Shown: one piece after another, positions 1 to 12,068 of the stretch | How the letters are laid out: every line of letters begins with the position of its first letter | How positions within the stretch are numbered: the stretch's first letter is position 1 | DNA from: Bathymodiolus brooksi | Lineage: Eukaryota; Mollusca; Bivalvia; Mytilida; Modiolidae | Direction: 5' to 3' | DNA length: 64,000 bases | Assembly (NCBI GenBank): GCA_963680875.1 | Contig: OY804578.1 | Location: 99,043,689-99,107,688, forward strand | Position numbers and translations under genes: made by a program | Notes under the pieces: model-generated | Database searches by the model: none | Seen by the model: only the letters and a program-made list of their open reading frames with translations | Told to the model about the DNA's origin: nothing

Positions 1-91
1 AGTGTATACATCCGAATTTGGGAACACGTTGTTCGTTGAAAATGAGCAAGAAGATGAATAAGCGCGCTACGGAAAATTATATACTTTTTAA

Positions 92-250
92 AAGTTCCTG
101 ACAGTTTCATCTGTGTCTAGTGACAGTATAGTTAAAGGAATCATTGATGACATTATCAACACGGCTGTGAAAACTGCCGAAGTCGACGAGCAAAAAACAA
201 AATATTTACAACATTTTATTAATAAACATGACACAATAGTGTCAAATTAA
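92..250 (+). CDS. possible 3' end of an unknown gene (partial)
   Basis: An open frame of 52 codons ends in TAA at 248-250. It reads with ordinary amino-acid usage (acidic and basic residues mixed, for example VKGIIDDIINTAVKTAEVDE) and is less AT-biased than the DNA after it. A possible acceptor AG lies at 103-104. The same frame upstream (2-58) also looks coding but is closed by TAA at 59 and again at 89, so if this is a last exon the part before about 104 may be intron, or the copy is broken. I do not recognise the protein. The upstream part is outside the window. Confidence 0.28.
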   Translation, partial: KFLTVSSVSSDSIVKGIIDDIINTAVKTAEVDEQKTKYLQHFINKHDTIVSN

Positions 251-1790
251 ACAGAGATATACATTTCACTTGCATCCTGTGTTTATTGAATAACACTTGT
301 GTCCAACATAATTTTAAAAGTGTACATGTAAGCAATCTTTTCTGAAGTAGAGAGTACAACAGTGCAAAGGAAATATGCAAATACGCATCATTTTCAAAAG
401 TAGGGGGTAATTACCCTTTGGACTTGAAAATTATCTGGAGCTCTGTATTATTACACAGTTGTATGACATTTCTACTACAGCTGGGCATGTGGCCAAAAGT
501 ATTGCCACATGTAAAAAAAAATCCCTATATCCTACCGTGACATCTGCTCGGTCATGCAATAAAGTCGATCACTTGTTTTGATTTACAATTCTCGCGCAGC
601 ACGAGACCAATGACGTCATTCTGTATATTCATAGCATACATAAACACTGAGGGAATACTTTTCAACGTCAAAATTACAAGATGAGATTAAAACAGAGAAG
701 TTTGAATTGAATAAATTCCATGCAAGTGAAAAAGATCCTTTTTACTAATGTCTTTTTTTCCTGATCATTATGCTTGTTAAATATGTTTCCATCGATGGTA
801 TTCCCCAAACATTTGTATTTTTCCGGTTTGTTGACATAATCGTCATCACAGTTCATGACCGTTTCTGGAATGTAGGCCAAGCAAATTGTATTTTAAAATA
901 CTTTGAAAATATGATGATTGATCATTCACATTCCACCATTTTCTAGAAAATGGCCGATTTTACCGGGAAAATACATGCAAGTGCTCTCCATTAGTCACAA
1001 AATGGCAGATTATTTTGCATTTCCACTGCTGCTTTAATAACAAATATACCCCTTACTTCTTGGGGTATTGAAATGAAATTCACAGAGAAGATAGAAAAAG
1101 AATTAATTTAACAGCAATAATCAAAATTTATAGCATAAATTGAACAGAGAATTAAATTAAACCAGACAGAAAAATGAGATTATCTGGGTTAAAAAAAACC
1201 TGTCATTATTACAAATAGCATCAACAAAACTGTATTGTTACCACTCTGTGATAATAAATGTGATTAAAATAAATTGAAATCAGTCATTAATTGTTTTACC
1301 AAAATATGTCGGTCTAATAGATTGTATTGACAAAAGCAAAAACACAAAATTCACTGGATTAAATACTTTTTATGTGGGTAAGCAAGTTTAATTTTTGCAT
1401 CAAATAATTAATTTTTAATACTTCGATTTCAAACTATTTAAAAAAAAACATCTCTTGAAATTTTTCAGACAAATCAATTACACTGAAAAAGCTAAAATAC
1501 TGTACTTTCTTAATCTGGTTTACTTTTTAAGTTTGGTTGGCCTATGACAAATCATGTGCTTTATTGAACTTTGACCGGCTTTATGTGACGTCATACGACG
1601 CCATTTGGAAAATGGATGGTAAACAAATACAGGTCAATGTGTTATTATTATCGATCTTTTTTCCATGGAACTTTACACATGTGAGCAAGAATAGATGAGG
1701 AACATAATTAAAAAGAAAAAAATGTTTACTTTTCAAACATGAAAAAAATAATCAAACATTATCCAATGACTGACCGACTTATTGTCAGAC
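251..1790. other. AT-rich DNA without a recognisable gene
   Basis: No convincing coding frame was seen on either strand. The short frame on the - strand at 674-880 has no recognisable family or splice context. Apart from the repeat fragment at 488-543 the stretch looks like unique or very old repeat-derived sequence. Confidence 0.5.
488..543 (-). repeat. fragment of hairpin-ended interspersed repeat
   Basis: This is the terminal part of a repeat also seen at 1795-1990, 2190-2395 and 62535-62759. Shared words are 'atgtggccaaaagtattgcc' and the adjacent 'atccctatat'. The end can fold as atgtggc...gccacat. Confidence 0.6.
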
Positions 1791-1794
1791 GAGG

Positions 1795-1990
1795 ATATAA
1801 TCAACCAAAGTCCAAAACCATATTTTTTCAAAAAATTATTGTGAAGTCATTTCTAGATAGATTTTAACAAATTTCACACCAAAACATTCAGAATTGTCTA
1901 TATTTTGATTGTTTATTTGCTCATTATGTTTATATGAGTGGTTTTTATTCGTACATAATTTAAACAGGATTGTTAATTTTTAGGATTTAT
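1795..1990 (-). repeat. interspersed repeat, left arm of an inverted pair
   Basis: Inverted copy of 2190-2395 (and of 62535-62759). Shared stretches include the block 'ctcattatgtttatatgagt' and the neighbouring text around 'cagaattgtctatattttga'. With 2190-2395 it makes an arm-spacer-arm structure about 600 bp long. Confidence 0.65.
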
Positions 1991-2029
1991 TTTTAGTTGA
2001 AATATATATTTCACTGCGAATATTTAAGT

Positions 2030-2161
2030 TGATATATTGTTGTTGTGTATCAATCATAATTGTTATTTGTATTGTTGTTGTGTATCAATCATAATTGTTA
2101 TTTGTATATGCCCTCCTGGGGCCCTTATTTGGTTAATAAACTTATTCTATTCTATTCTATT
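2030..2161 (+). mobile_element. LINE 3' tail (truncated)
   Basis: The stretch ends in 'ggggcccttatttggttaat' followed by a short (ttcta)n run, the form of a 5'-truncated non-LTR retrotransposon 3' end. A 37-bp segment with 'gtatcaatcataattgttat' is tandemly doubled. No coding part remains. It sits inside the inverted pair 1795-2395. Confidence 0.5.
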
Positions 2162-2189
2162 ATATAGGAAAATCAGTCAATTTTTATTT

Positions 2190-2395
2190 ATGTTTAAATT
2201 ATGTACAAATAAAAACCACTCATATAAACATAATGAGCAAATAAACAGTCAAAATATAGACAATTCTGAATGTCTTGGTGTAAAATTTGTTAAATTTTAA
2301 AATCTATCCAGAAATGACTTCACAATAATTGAAAAAATATGGTTTTGATTGATTATATAGGGATTTTTTACATGTGGCAATACTTTTGGCCACAT
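2190..2395 (+). repeat. interspersed repeat, right arm of an inverted pair
   Basis: Forward copy of the same family as 62535-62759. It ends at 'ttttggccacata' with a terminal hairpin atgtggc...gccacat. Sequence beyond this end differs between copies, which defines the boundary. Confidence 0.65.
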
Positions 2396-2865
2396 ACTGT
2401 ATTGATTTATGTTTAAAAAATCGTCCATTTGTATGATTAACTTACATTTTCTAGGAAGTAAGGTGAAAATGTCTCGCCCACTTTCGAGAGCACATTGGGA
2501 AGTAAATAATACTGGGAAAATAAAATTCGGCATATTACCGACAAGTTCTAAAGAAACGACGTAGTAAAACGGACGTAGTTTAGTTACTTTTTTTTCTTCT
2601 GAAACACAATTTGTTTTTAGAGACATAAAAGCAGTAGTTTTAAAGCTTCTTCGGTCTTTACAAATGTCATAGTAGAGAATTCAGTCCAATATCTTCATAG
2701 TTTGGGAGAAACATAGGTGACAAAAATTATAATAAATATATTTAAAGATATGCTGTTCTGTTGTTCAATAAAAAAAATATTGAAACTGATGAATATTTCA
2801 GTGATTTTATCGTGTGTATTTGTGTATCTTCTTTTTAGCAATCAGCGACTTGCTATTCGTCGGTG

Positions 2866-3460
2866 TTTTTTCTCCAGGTACTCCAGTTTCCTCCACCAAT
2901 AAAGCTAACCCAAGGAAATCAGGGAAATACAAGGGGAGCCTCTAATTTAAATGTTATTACTACAAACGCAAATTTATGTAGCACTAATAGCTTTTGATAT
3001 AATGTAATAAGAGACTGGAACAGTTTGCCAATTTCTATTAAGAATGTAACTAATAAGGAAGCATTTAAAAATGCAGTAAAAGATTTTTTTTTAATTTGAG
3101 GCAAGAAGAAGAGAAGAAAATGAATATTTTTATTTTTAAAAATCACTCATCAAATTTTTTAAATTATTTTTGTTCAGGCAAACTCAATATAGTGCTTGTA
3201 ATTTAGTGCTTTATTTTAAAATATTTTATGTGCTAGTGTGTTTTATGAGTAAACAATTCTTATTATTTTACTCTTGTCACCTTCACGACAAGACAACAGG
3301 GCCCCATTGGAAATAAGCTCAATTTATTGGGCTTTATGGGTTATCCTAGGCTGTCAAGTTTATAATATTTATAACTTATTTTTATGTATATTGTAATAGT
3401 ATATGTGTGCTTTATTTGTATGTGCTTGATTTGCCTGAATAAAATAGTATTATTATTAAC
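2866..3460 (+). mobile_element. LINE remnant: reverse transcriptase C-terminus and 3' tail
   Basis: Near 2990-3100 the + strand encodes the usual C-terminal motif of non-LTR retrotransposon ORF2, here YNVIRDWNSLPISIKNV followed by KEAFKNAVKDF and a stop. Downstream is a 3' UTR-like section with 'ggccccattggaaataagct' and an (att)n-rich tail at about 3450. A SINE scrap with 'ctccaggtactccagtttcc' precedes it at 2866-2910. Only the 3' end survives, the usual result of incomplete target-primed insertion. Confidence 0.6.
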
Positions 3461-3510
3461 CGCCACGATACAACTGAAATATTGTTGAAAGTGTTAACAC
3501 TATAACCCCC
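3460..3510 (+). mobile_element. SINE-A fragment (3' conserved part)
   Basis: Contains 'ctgaaatattgttgaaagtg', the conserved 3' block of the tRNA-derived SINE family that is complete at 39979-40240 and 54070-54340. Confidence 0.55.
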
Positions 3511-6240
3511 TATTTTTAACATACATTATTTTCTAGTTCAATTAAACGAGTACAGATTTCAGAGCTTGATTAAATATTTGAAATTACATAAAAATATATG
3601 CTGCACTGTTTTAACTATGAAATTAATTAAAAGTTAAATAAATCACAATTTTAATGAATATAAACGTGGCCTATGCATCATGCATGAGTGTTTGTGTTCC
3701 AATGATCATGTTCTAGTTCAACGAGGACTCTTTACCATGAAAAGAAACTTAAACAAGAAAATTCATCATGTAGATGCGGTGCACCTTGTGAGAACTACCA
3801 TAATTTTTTGAGGTGTGTTCCCGATATAATTATATATAGACGTCATCGTGCGATCACCTGGTCGTGCCATCTTGTACAAGCTTCTTATTGTTATATCTAC
3901 TTATGATACTTATTTAAAAAGAAATCACTTATTCTTACCCTGATTATCTTCTCAAAATAATTTTAAAAATTAATTATGAAAAAATTTTTAAACAGTCAGA
4001 TCGTCATCAATTCCAACAATATCAACAAAATAAACAATCACCTCTCATCTCAACTGAACTCACTGAACACAAAAAAGACCATGACATATGATGTTGGAAA
4101 TCCAGTCATGGTTTAAGCTTGGAACAGGCACAACATGTGGTGGGGTTAAACCGGTTAATGGTATCCCAACCCTGTCCTTTTGATAACTTGATCTCCAACG
4201 TCAATACATATATAAACAAACGATTAATAAAACCTACACATATTCTCCTGGACTCAAAAAGACCACATAGTTATCACACAAATGAATTACAACATAAACA
4301 TGGACAGTACAATTGCAGGAGCAATGAATGCTCGTAGGCAACTGATTACTAGATAAGAAGGTAGAATGTGTTGGTTAAAGACCTTTTCTCTTTAGACAAA
4401 AAAAATCATAACAGATTGAATATCAATTAGTCATGAACATCCAAAGAAATCAATGGTTTTCGTGGGAGACCAGAATAAAAGGGTAATTAGATTGTTGGAA
4501 TAATATATTGAACATAAAATACATGTAGTAGTATAATATGAAATAAAAAATCAATAAATGTACTTATTCAATTGCTAGTTGGACATACAAAGGAAAACTG
4601 TCTCAAAGAATACTGAAACTATAATTACGAATAAGATTTTCAAGGATTTTACAAGTTGAGATGTGTCAGATTTGAACTTTTTAATAACGTCCCCATAAAA
4701 CATGAATGCATGGGAAATACCCTTTTTGATCAGATCTAATAACATTTTGTGAAAGTTTTACATAATTTATGAAAGTGTAAAAGTTTTTTTCTATTATCAT
4801 GAGATTACGTCCATTGAAGTCAGATACATTATTACAAATACATTTACGTGTAAAATGAACTAACTGAGTTATGTAAATACCATATGATGAACTTCACCAT
4901 CCACATTCCACAATAAGGAAAATTTACGATTTTGTCGTAAACGTGTGTGTTAAGTTACCCTGAAAAGGGCATATATCTAAATCCAAAAATTGACACGAGA
5001 GAGTCGTGTGTAATAGTTAGTCTAATTCAACGCAAGTTTCTTGAGATAAATTTGTTTAATAAGCATAAGAAAATTAGGATTGCTTACATTTAAGATATCA
5101 TCTAAGTATCTACAGTTATTGTTGAATGAAGTAATAAGCGAGTGCTTAGACGGGTCGTTTTGGAATTTAGCCATAAATTGAAATGACGCCAACTAATTTG
5201 CATGGTACTGGTGTTGATCTTTGTTAGATCAATCTAAAATGTGATGAGATAAAATTTCCGTCATAACATTTGTTCCGACTGGTAGAGGAAATATTACATT
5301 ATATCTATTACAACCGAAAAATATTACACTATTTAGCGATCAACCATTTAACTTTTAACTGGAGCCATGAAAAAACTACATACAGAACTAAAACCAAATT
5401 TTTGTTCTTACATATAAATAAATATTTTTCTTAGAAATTTACAAAAATCTCTTATTGATAGCTGCATATTCAGCTTATTTATTTCATACATCTTTTTTTC
5501 CGACAGAAAATTAAATAAAAACAAAATATAACCCTATTTCTCAAAAGTTGAATTATCGTTCCCTTAATCCTGACGGAAGGATAGACAATTTGCTCTTTAA
5601 CAAAGAAATATTATGGATTTGTTTTATAAGGAACACATATTAACCAGAACAAATACAAAAAATATTAGAAGTATGCATAAACGTGGAATCCCGATTACGT
5701 TAGCAAAATAAAACTAAGCAGTTTTCATCTATAAACTATAATTACATGTGTTTCTTTTTGGTCTGTCAAATATTGTACTGCGTTGCATTATATCACACCA
5801 ACTATTTATGGTTTTTTGATATACCAGTGAAATGATGCTGTCGAAGAAGACTTTTTATTGGCTACTAATTTTGCTTACCGACCTATTATACAAAAGTTTA
5901 CAATTACACGTTGGAGTGTATTACCTGCACAGGTGTGTAAATGTTTACAACTTAATTAATGGGCACAAGTATTTATAATTCTGTAAACAATATATATATC
6001 ATTGAGAAAGGAAAATATTTAATGTCTGCATTTAAATTTGAGAACAAGTGAATTATGACTAGACATGATTTTCATTAAAAAGAATTGGAACTTAATCGAT
6101 TGATTGATAGGGCATGTTAACAGCTGACGCGGCCACAGGTAAAATGACAGAAGTTACAAGAAAGTAGTCAAGGCGTTAACTTATATATTGTAGAATTCAA
6201 TAATACGGATTACACATTTTATAACAATATTGAATAGCAG
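3511..6240. other. intergenic DNA, no gene seen
   Basis: About 2.7 kb of AT-rich sequence upstream of the four-helix membrane protein gene. A frame at 4119-4337 has no recognisable family or splice context. No tRNA, satellite or transposon ends were recognised. The promoter and any 5' UTR exon of the downstream gene should lie in the last part, but no core motif stands out. Confidence 0.5.
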
Positions 6241-6279
6241 ACGATATGATCACAAGCATACCCGAATCACCTCCATAGA

Positions 6280-8817
6280 ATGTCATTACGTGTAAGACTG
6301 TTGTTTAATTTTCCTACGTACAAAGTTCTAGCGATTTCAGTAGTATCTATTATTGTAGGGATTGCTAGTATATCCCTGTCTGTGATCGGACTATTTAATC
6401 AGATATGGGGCCATTATGTAGGTACCGGAATATGGAGCGGATCTGTGATTGCAGTAACTGGATTCTTTGGAATAGCTTCAGCACAAACAAGAGGAGTTTG
6501 CGTTGTAAAGACATTCATGATGTTTTCTGTATTTTCATCATTAGTCTCTCTTGGTGCCATTGCTTTATCCGTCGGTGGACTCATTTATAGCAGTAAATTT
6601 TATCCCGACGTTCTCTTCCGTCACCCAAATACCAAGATGATTCATGGAATGTTACTAGGGACCGGGACACTACAAGCTGTGTTATCAGTTGTATGTGCAG
6701 CAATATCTATTAAGCATATCTGTTGTCGTCCAAAGCCTAAAACGAGCTTGCCTTCATCAGACGTAGGAGAAGTTAGACCTGCGTTCAGGAGAGGTAATGA
6801 GAGAGAGAGTCAGTCAAGTTCTGCTCCTCTAATGTCGTCCGGTTCTAGACAAAAACGACAGAATAGGACACATCGGTCTAGTTCTGACCGGCACCAGAGT
6901 AGTTCTAGTAACAATCATTCCGCAATACAACAGTCAGCTTCCGGTACACAAAAGCCCAGTTCAGGTGGTGCACACCATTCACGAGACAGAAGTCAGCAAG
7001 ATAAAAGACACCACAAAAACAATTCTTCAGAAAGATCAGGATCCGACCGAGTACATAGAGAAAGAAACAATCGAACATCTCTTGGAAATAGAAGCCCAGA
7101 TAGGTATGCTAACAAACCTAATACACATTCAGAGACCGCAGCTGCGAGTGAGACTTCCATAGAAACCGACCATGATTTGGCTGCTGCAAATAATTTAAAC
7201 CAAATAACAATAGATGTTGAATCTCGTTCAAACAATATTGAACCAATATTTCTGGATAATGATATGGATGGACTTCCGCCATACGAGGAGGTCATAAAAG
7301 ACATTTCATTGGAAGGTGCTTTATTCTCAATCCGTGCAACTGATTTTATGGATATGGAATCGATCTCGTTATCATCACACAATAATGTGTCTAATAGGGC
7401 ATCATTCTCCATAGATCAAGACGACACTCGCATAAAGGAAATCGCCGCAGAACAAGAGGCCCTATTGTGTCTATCAGCAGCTCTTGAGACTCCAGTAACG
7501 TCGGCAAACTCCGGAATCTCTAATTTACTGTCGGATCGAATAGTATTTACTTCTAACTTAAGTAGCTTATCTGGGAGTAGCAATTTAGAGCCAGATAACA
7601 TTCGGAAGTTATCTACAGATTTAGTTATACGTAGTCAGAATAATTCAAATGATGACGAACATAGTGCGCCAAGCTTGTCGATATCGGAGAGGAAAGCATT
7701 GTTAGAAAAGTACAACACGAGTGACCCCGATCCTCAAGGCGTTGTATATAAGGGGTTTTCCAGGAATTCTAATGTGATCAAGGAACGCATAAATAATGGT
7801 AAACCAAAAAGATCCAAAAGCTTTCAACAAACCAGAGAACGTGAGTTTGCCCGCGGTAAATCTTTATCTTCTCGACACTTAAGCCTTGACACAGAAGACC
7901 AGAACAGCCGACAAATAATAAGAAATATTGACACTGTCGGAACAGAGTCTGAGAGAAACTTTAGACCGGCGAGTAAGAGTTTCTCACGTGCCTCTTCCAT
8001 ACCTGGAAAACCACCACCGAAACCCCCACGGACTAGTTCTTTACGACAAACGTGTGGGACTGCTAGTAACAAAGATAGACCTAAAAGTGCAACACTACCA
8101 TATTCACAATTTGCTATAACGAAAATACTAGATGACGGAAAATGCATTGATTCAGAAACAAAGGACAACGATTCATTAAATCATAATATCGTACAAGAAT
8201 CAATAAAGGATGAAAAAACAATGAAAGAAAAAGATGGCAATAGTGTACACAAAATTAATCCTCCAATATTTCGGTACTCACGAGCGAAACTGACCGATAC
8301 TACTTTCCAAGAATTTAAGAAATATCCAAAGGAACCATCTCCAACTTCATTACAAAAAGAGTCTATCGAAGTGCAAACAGTCCTTGCAGATGGACTTCCG
8401 TTACTACAACCAAAACCTAATCGGATTGTGGTTAGTGATTCACATGTTGAACAACCATATAAAAGACAAAATTCATTGAACAGTAAAAATGAGCGCGATT
8501 TAACATTACCACTGTTCACGCTTCCGAGTTTAAATACGGACGAAACGTTACAGTCTCCGTTAAAATCACCAACAGATTATAGTGTGGTTCCTCTTAAAGA
8601 AATATTAATGAAAGGAGGACAACCTTCTAGTAAATCTACACACAGGCTGTCGAAGGATTGTGTCTCAAGTAGTTCAGATGACGTCAGTTCTGAAGAGTCG
8701 TCGTTGTCTGTCAAGTCAGCAGCAGCCGACAATGTAGCAGAATTAAATGATGGCGACGTAGACAGTCAGAACCAGTCGGATACAGAGGGTAAACCAATGT
8801 ATAGTTTTCTTCTGTAA
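6280..8817 (+). CDS. CD20/MS4A-like four-helix membrane protein, ENTREP/FAM189-like
   Basis: An uninterrupted 845-codon frame from ATG 6280 to TAA. Four hydrophobic helices are visible at about residues 16-39, 50-68, 79-103 and 122-145. The second begins GTGIWSGSVIAVTGFFGI, the pattern of the CD20/MS4A-type fold also found in ENTREP (FAM189) proteins. Cys148-Cys149 follow the last helix and could be palmitoylated. The remaining 700 residues are polar, serine-rich and probably disordered. They contain an LPxY WW-domain ligand (LPPYEEV, residues 332-338) and a class II SH3 ligand (PPKPPR, 579-584). ENTREP1 is known to bind NEDD4-family ligases such as ITCH through PPxY motifs, so an endosomal or plasma-membrane adaptor role is an inference. 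The start is the first ATG of the frame, just before helix 1. The family call is tentative; that it is a real gene is nearly certain, from length and codon content. Confidence 0.85.
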   Translation: MSLRVRLLFNFPTYKVLAISVVSIIVGIASISLSVIGLFNQIWGHYVGTGIWSGSVIAVTGFFGIASAQTRGVCVVKTFMMFSVFSSLVSLGAIALSVGGLIYSSKFYPDVLFRHPNTKMIHGMLLGTGTLQAVLSVVCAAISIKHICCRPKPKTSLPSSDVGEVRPAFRRGNERESQSSSAPLMSSGSRQKRQNRTHRSSSDRHQSSSSNNHSAIQQSASGTQKPSSGGAHHSRDRSQQDKRHHKNNSSERSGSDRVHRERNNRTSLGNRSPDRYANKPNTHSETAAASETSIETDHDLAAANNLNQITIDVESRSNNIEPIFLDNDMDGLPPYEEVIKDISLEGALFSIRATDFMDMESISLSSHNNVSNRASFSIDQDDTRIKEIAAEQEALLCLSAALETPVTSANSGISNLLSDRIVFTSNLSSLSGSSNLEPDNIRKLSTDLVIRSQNNSNDDEHSAPSLSISERKALLEKYNTSDPDPQGVVYKGFSRNSNVIKERINNGKPKRSKSFQQTREREFARGKSLSSRHLSLDTEDQNSRQIIRNIDTVGTESERNFRPASKSFSRASSIPGKPPPKPPRTSSLRQTCGTASNKDRPKSATLPYSQFAITKILDDGKCIDSETKDNDSLNHNIVQESIKDEKTMKEKDGNSVHKINPPIFRYSRAKLTDTTFQEFKKYPKEPSPTSLQKESIEVQTVLADGLPLLQPKPNRIVVSDSHVEQPYKRQNSLNSKNERDLTLPLFTLPSLNTDETLQSPLKSPTDYSVVPLKEILMKGGQPSSKSTHRLSKDCVSSSSDDVSSEESSLSVKSAAADNVAELNDGDVDSQNQSDTEGKPMYSFLL

Positions 8818-9065
8818 ATTTATATAATTTAGGACTATTTTCTACTTATATTTATATTTATATTTGTAAGTCCTTGTTTCTGTTAAAGGTATAATTTCGT
8901 TGAGTTTGCATTGAAAGCTAATATTTACCGTAAAAAGGGGAGTATAAAACGTGTATTTTCGTTGTTTTTCATAAAAATTAAAGATTGATGGACTTTTTAC
9001 TTTAAAACTCGATCATTAGTGTTAATTTATGTTTTAATGTACTCCTTGTAAAAAATAGCTGGACA

Positions 9066-9071
9066 AAATAA
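9066..9071 (+). promoter_or_regulatory. likely polyadenylation signal AATAAA
   Basis: AATAAA lies about 250 bases after the stop of the four-helix membrane protein gene, in AT-rich 3' UTR-like sequence. It is the best-placed signal for that transcript. Confidence 0.5.
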
Positions 9072-9139
9072 AGCACCAAAATCAACGACATTATACCTTT
9101 AAGAGGTTTGCCAAACAATTATCTGGACATTTTTAATAA

Positions 9140-9605
9140 AGGACGAAGTCCTTTTAACGGTAGGCTGTCCGATTTTTCCTCCTATATTGATAGCCAACTA
9201 TCTCTTCACCGGAAGTTTAAAAAAATAGATCAATTGATATTTAGAAACGCAAAAGAAATATATTTCAATGAAAAATTCCCAATTCTTTAATTATTTACTC
9301 TATGCAAGATCGAAATAAACTTGAAATAGAATTCTAATAAAAAAAAATCTCTTTCTACGAAACTCTCGACGGAAGAGTGGCGTAGGTAAAATGAACGGAA
9401 CAGCCATAACAAATCGGCTACAAAATGCATTCAAAATAAAAGATAATAACGTGTACGGATCATCGTATTATTAGTATAAACATATTTTTATTAATTAATT
9501 CAATATTACACATTATGATAATACACATATAAATTATATAGACATTTAAATTAATCGTATTATTGAAATTTTAGGACTTCGTCCTTCAAAACGGTTGCCT
9601 GTCTC
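9140..9605. repeat. possible small element bounded by ggac-gtcc palindromes
   Basis: Two related blocks bound this stretch: 'ggacgaagtccttttaacgg' near 9143 and 'ggacttcgtccttcaaaacg' near 9573, each followed by a similar g-cctgtc word. The core GGACNNNGTCC is itself palindromic. It may be a MITE relic. No protein is supported. Confidence 0.3.
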
Positions 9606-9880
9606 ATATTATGTTTATATTTATTTTGGTAAATGTACAAATGTATGAAATATTTTTTTTGTATAATTGATGAAGTTTTGCATAGTATTATAATGACACT
9701 CATTGTGCATTTTAATAATTTGCATATTCGGAGAAACAAATTAACTATAAAAATATCCGTTGTCAATGGTTAATGTGATCAACTCGCGCCCTTCGAAACT
9801 TGCATATTCTTGAACTGTATTTTTACTCTAATTATTGTTACAATAGATATTCAAATAAGGGTGTATCTGTCATATGAGAG

Positions 9881-10030
9881 TTGGTTGATTAGTTTTGTGG
9901 TGTTTTACGCCACTTTCAACAATATTTCAGTTATGTCGTGGCGGTCAATTTTATTGGTGAAGGAAACAAGAGGATCCGGAGAAAACCAGAAAAGCCGCAA
10001 GTTACTGACAAACTTTATCACATAATGTTG
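9881..10030 (-). mobile_element. SINE-A copy, truncated
   Basis: Reads on the + strand as 'ttacgccactttcaacaata' followed by 'tatttcagttatgtcgtggc', the reverse of the conserved SINE-A body. The tRNA-like head is missing. Confidence 0.65.
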
Positions 10031-10739
10031 TAAACCTCGCACTTATTATGAGAGTTCAACATCACTTACAGATATATCGTGGCTGTCGGCTATATTGATG
10101 GAGGAACATTAGATAACCATCCACTTTCTGTGCAAGTCACTTGTAGACTTTATCACATTTTGTCGACCACACCTAGCCACGAACGTGAGTTGAACCAAAG
10201 TTGTATCAAACACACCTTTCCACGTTGGCGAGTTGTACCAAAATTGTATTGAATAAACCTAGCCTTGGACGCGATATAATCTAAAATTGTTTCGAGTATA
10301 GCACCTACTGGGCAACGAACCATCCCTAAAAAGTTAAAATAAGTTTACCTAAGAGGTATTACATGGCTAGTCGGTCTTCCCGTCGATAGAAACAACTTAG
10401 TGCCTGATCATATTCAAAAAGAAATACCCAACATAACAAACTTCTAATATTTTAATAAAGTCATGGTGAAATCACATTTTATTGTGCAATTTATGTCATT
10501 TAATATGTCTTATTCCCTATTATTTTGTTGTTTAAGTAAATATTCCCAGAGTGTATGTACATTGTACAGTATCCTCCAACCCCTTCCCCCATATGGCTTT
10601 GTTGTTACATGGTGCTATTATTTTATTTTGTTAACAATAGTGTCAAAATAATAAATATTAATTACCCACTGTTTTGTTTATTATTTTGATTATTTTACAG
10701 TCCATTAATTTAGCATAAACAAATGCAAAAGATGGTAGT

Positions 10740-10945
10740 TTATGGTGTTTAACACCACTTTCGACAGTATTTCAGTTTTATCGTGGCGGTCAGCTTTATT
10801 GGTGTAGGAATCCGGAGTACCCGGAGAAAACCACCGAGCTGTTGCAAGTCACTGACAAACTTGATCACATAATGTTGTATCGAGTACACATCGCCATGAA
10901 CGGGGTTCGAACTCACAACTTTAGCTGTGATAGGCACTGATTGTG
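10740..10945 (-). mobile_element. SINE-A copy with B-box
   Basis: Nearly full-length inverted copy. It carries 'aacggggttcgaactcacaa', the head-proximal B-box-like region, and the conserved 3' block 'ttaacaccactttcgacagt'. Two more copies lie within 1.2 kb, so the region is a SINE cluster. Confidence 0.7.
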
Positions 10946-11082
10946 CAGGCAAAAGCAAAAGGAGAGATAGCTATTTGAAGTATCATTTTCGACAGCTAAA
11001 TGTTACTCGGCGATCCACATTCCCTCCTTTAAAAATGTGGAGGATTGGTCGTAACCCTTGGCTAGTGAAGATGAGATGTTGT

Positions 11083-11210
11083 GGTATTCAACGCCACTTT
11101 CAACAATATTTCCGTAATATATCGTGGGGGTCAGTTTATTTGGTGGAGGAAACCGGAGGACCCGGAGAAAACCACCGACCTGCCGCACGCAAGTCACTGA
11201 CAAATGTTGG
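11083..11210 (-). mobile_element. SINE-A copy, truncated
   Basis: Contains 'caacgccactttcaacaata' and 'ggaggacccggagaaaacca', both diagnostic blocks of SINE-A. It ends before the tRNA-like head. Confidence 0.65.
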
Positions 11211-11639
11211 AGCAATTGCCTTTTCTTTTCATCCTCGTTTTACTCCTTCAGTGATATGAACATAAATTAAGAATGTGATATATTTGTAAATACAATAACC
11301 CATGGGCAAACAAGGTACATGAAAATGAGCATACATGCAAAAAAAAATAAACTGGATTATATTTATTTATGGAAACTGACATAAAAGGGGCAAGATGTAC
11401 AATGACAATCTTAATCATGCCCAGTCTACAGTTTCGAGCTTTCTTGATAGTATATATAAATACGGAACGTGTCCTCAATGCGCTTTATAGTTACTGGATA
11501 CTGACATCAGGGAGAAAATTTGTTTTGTTATTTATTAGGTAGATAATATGTATAAATGTATACAGGATGTTTATCCAGTCAATGACCCACATGTCACACA
11601 CAACATATATAGTTAGTTACAAAAATGGAATAATTGCCT

Positions 11640-11895
11640 AGGTGGTGTAATCGTTGATTAGCGTGCTCGTTGGTTCGAGCTCGTGTCGGATCAAACCAAA
11701 GACTGTAAAAATAGTATTTGTTGCTTCTCCGCTAAGCCCGCAGTATTATGGAGTAAGAACAAAGACTGTTTGGCTCGGAATTAGGATAATGTGTCCGAGT
11801 TAAGCAACATGTCTACTTGCGGACTATTGTTTCAATTCCCACGACAAATCAAACAACAGCTGTCAGCATGTGCTCGGGATTGCTCGATTGAAAAT
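11640..11895 (+). mobile_element. SINE-B copy with tRNA-like head
   Basis: Begins with a tRNA-like promoter region: an A-box-like 'ggtggtgtaatcgttgatta' and a B-box-like GGTTCGAGCTC. The body has 'ggatcaaaccaaagactgta' and 'ggataatgtgtccgagttaa', shared in inverted form with copies at 27988, 29182, 29946, 34663 and 46053. This copy shows the 5' end of the family. Confidence 0.6.
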
Positions 11896-12068
11896 ATTAA
11901 CATGGACTTTACCCTATACAGGATTTTAGTGCATCGCCGAAAAATAAAGAAATAAAAATATATGCTACAAGCATCTTTTAATTAGACTGTTTACCTCAAA
12001 GCATTATTACTGCAGTCTAGTGCATAACATTTCACTAGGAGATATATAGTACCCTGAATATTAGGATC

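Noticed and set aside
2411..2567. 50-codon frame on the + strand ending PLSRAHWEVNNTGKIKFGIL and a few more residues
   Set aside because: Composition is plausible for coding, but there is no family, no firm splice context, and it directly follows a repeat; too weak to annotate.
2297..2626. 109-codon frame on the - strand
   Set aside because: Half of it is the interspersed repeat 2190-2395 read backwards, and no known domain is visible.
4119..4337. 72-codon frame on the + strand
   Set aside because: No family, no supporting signals, typical length for chance in this composition.
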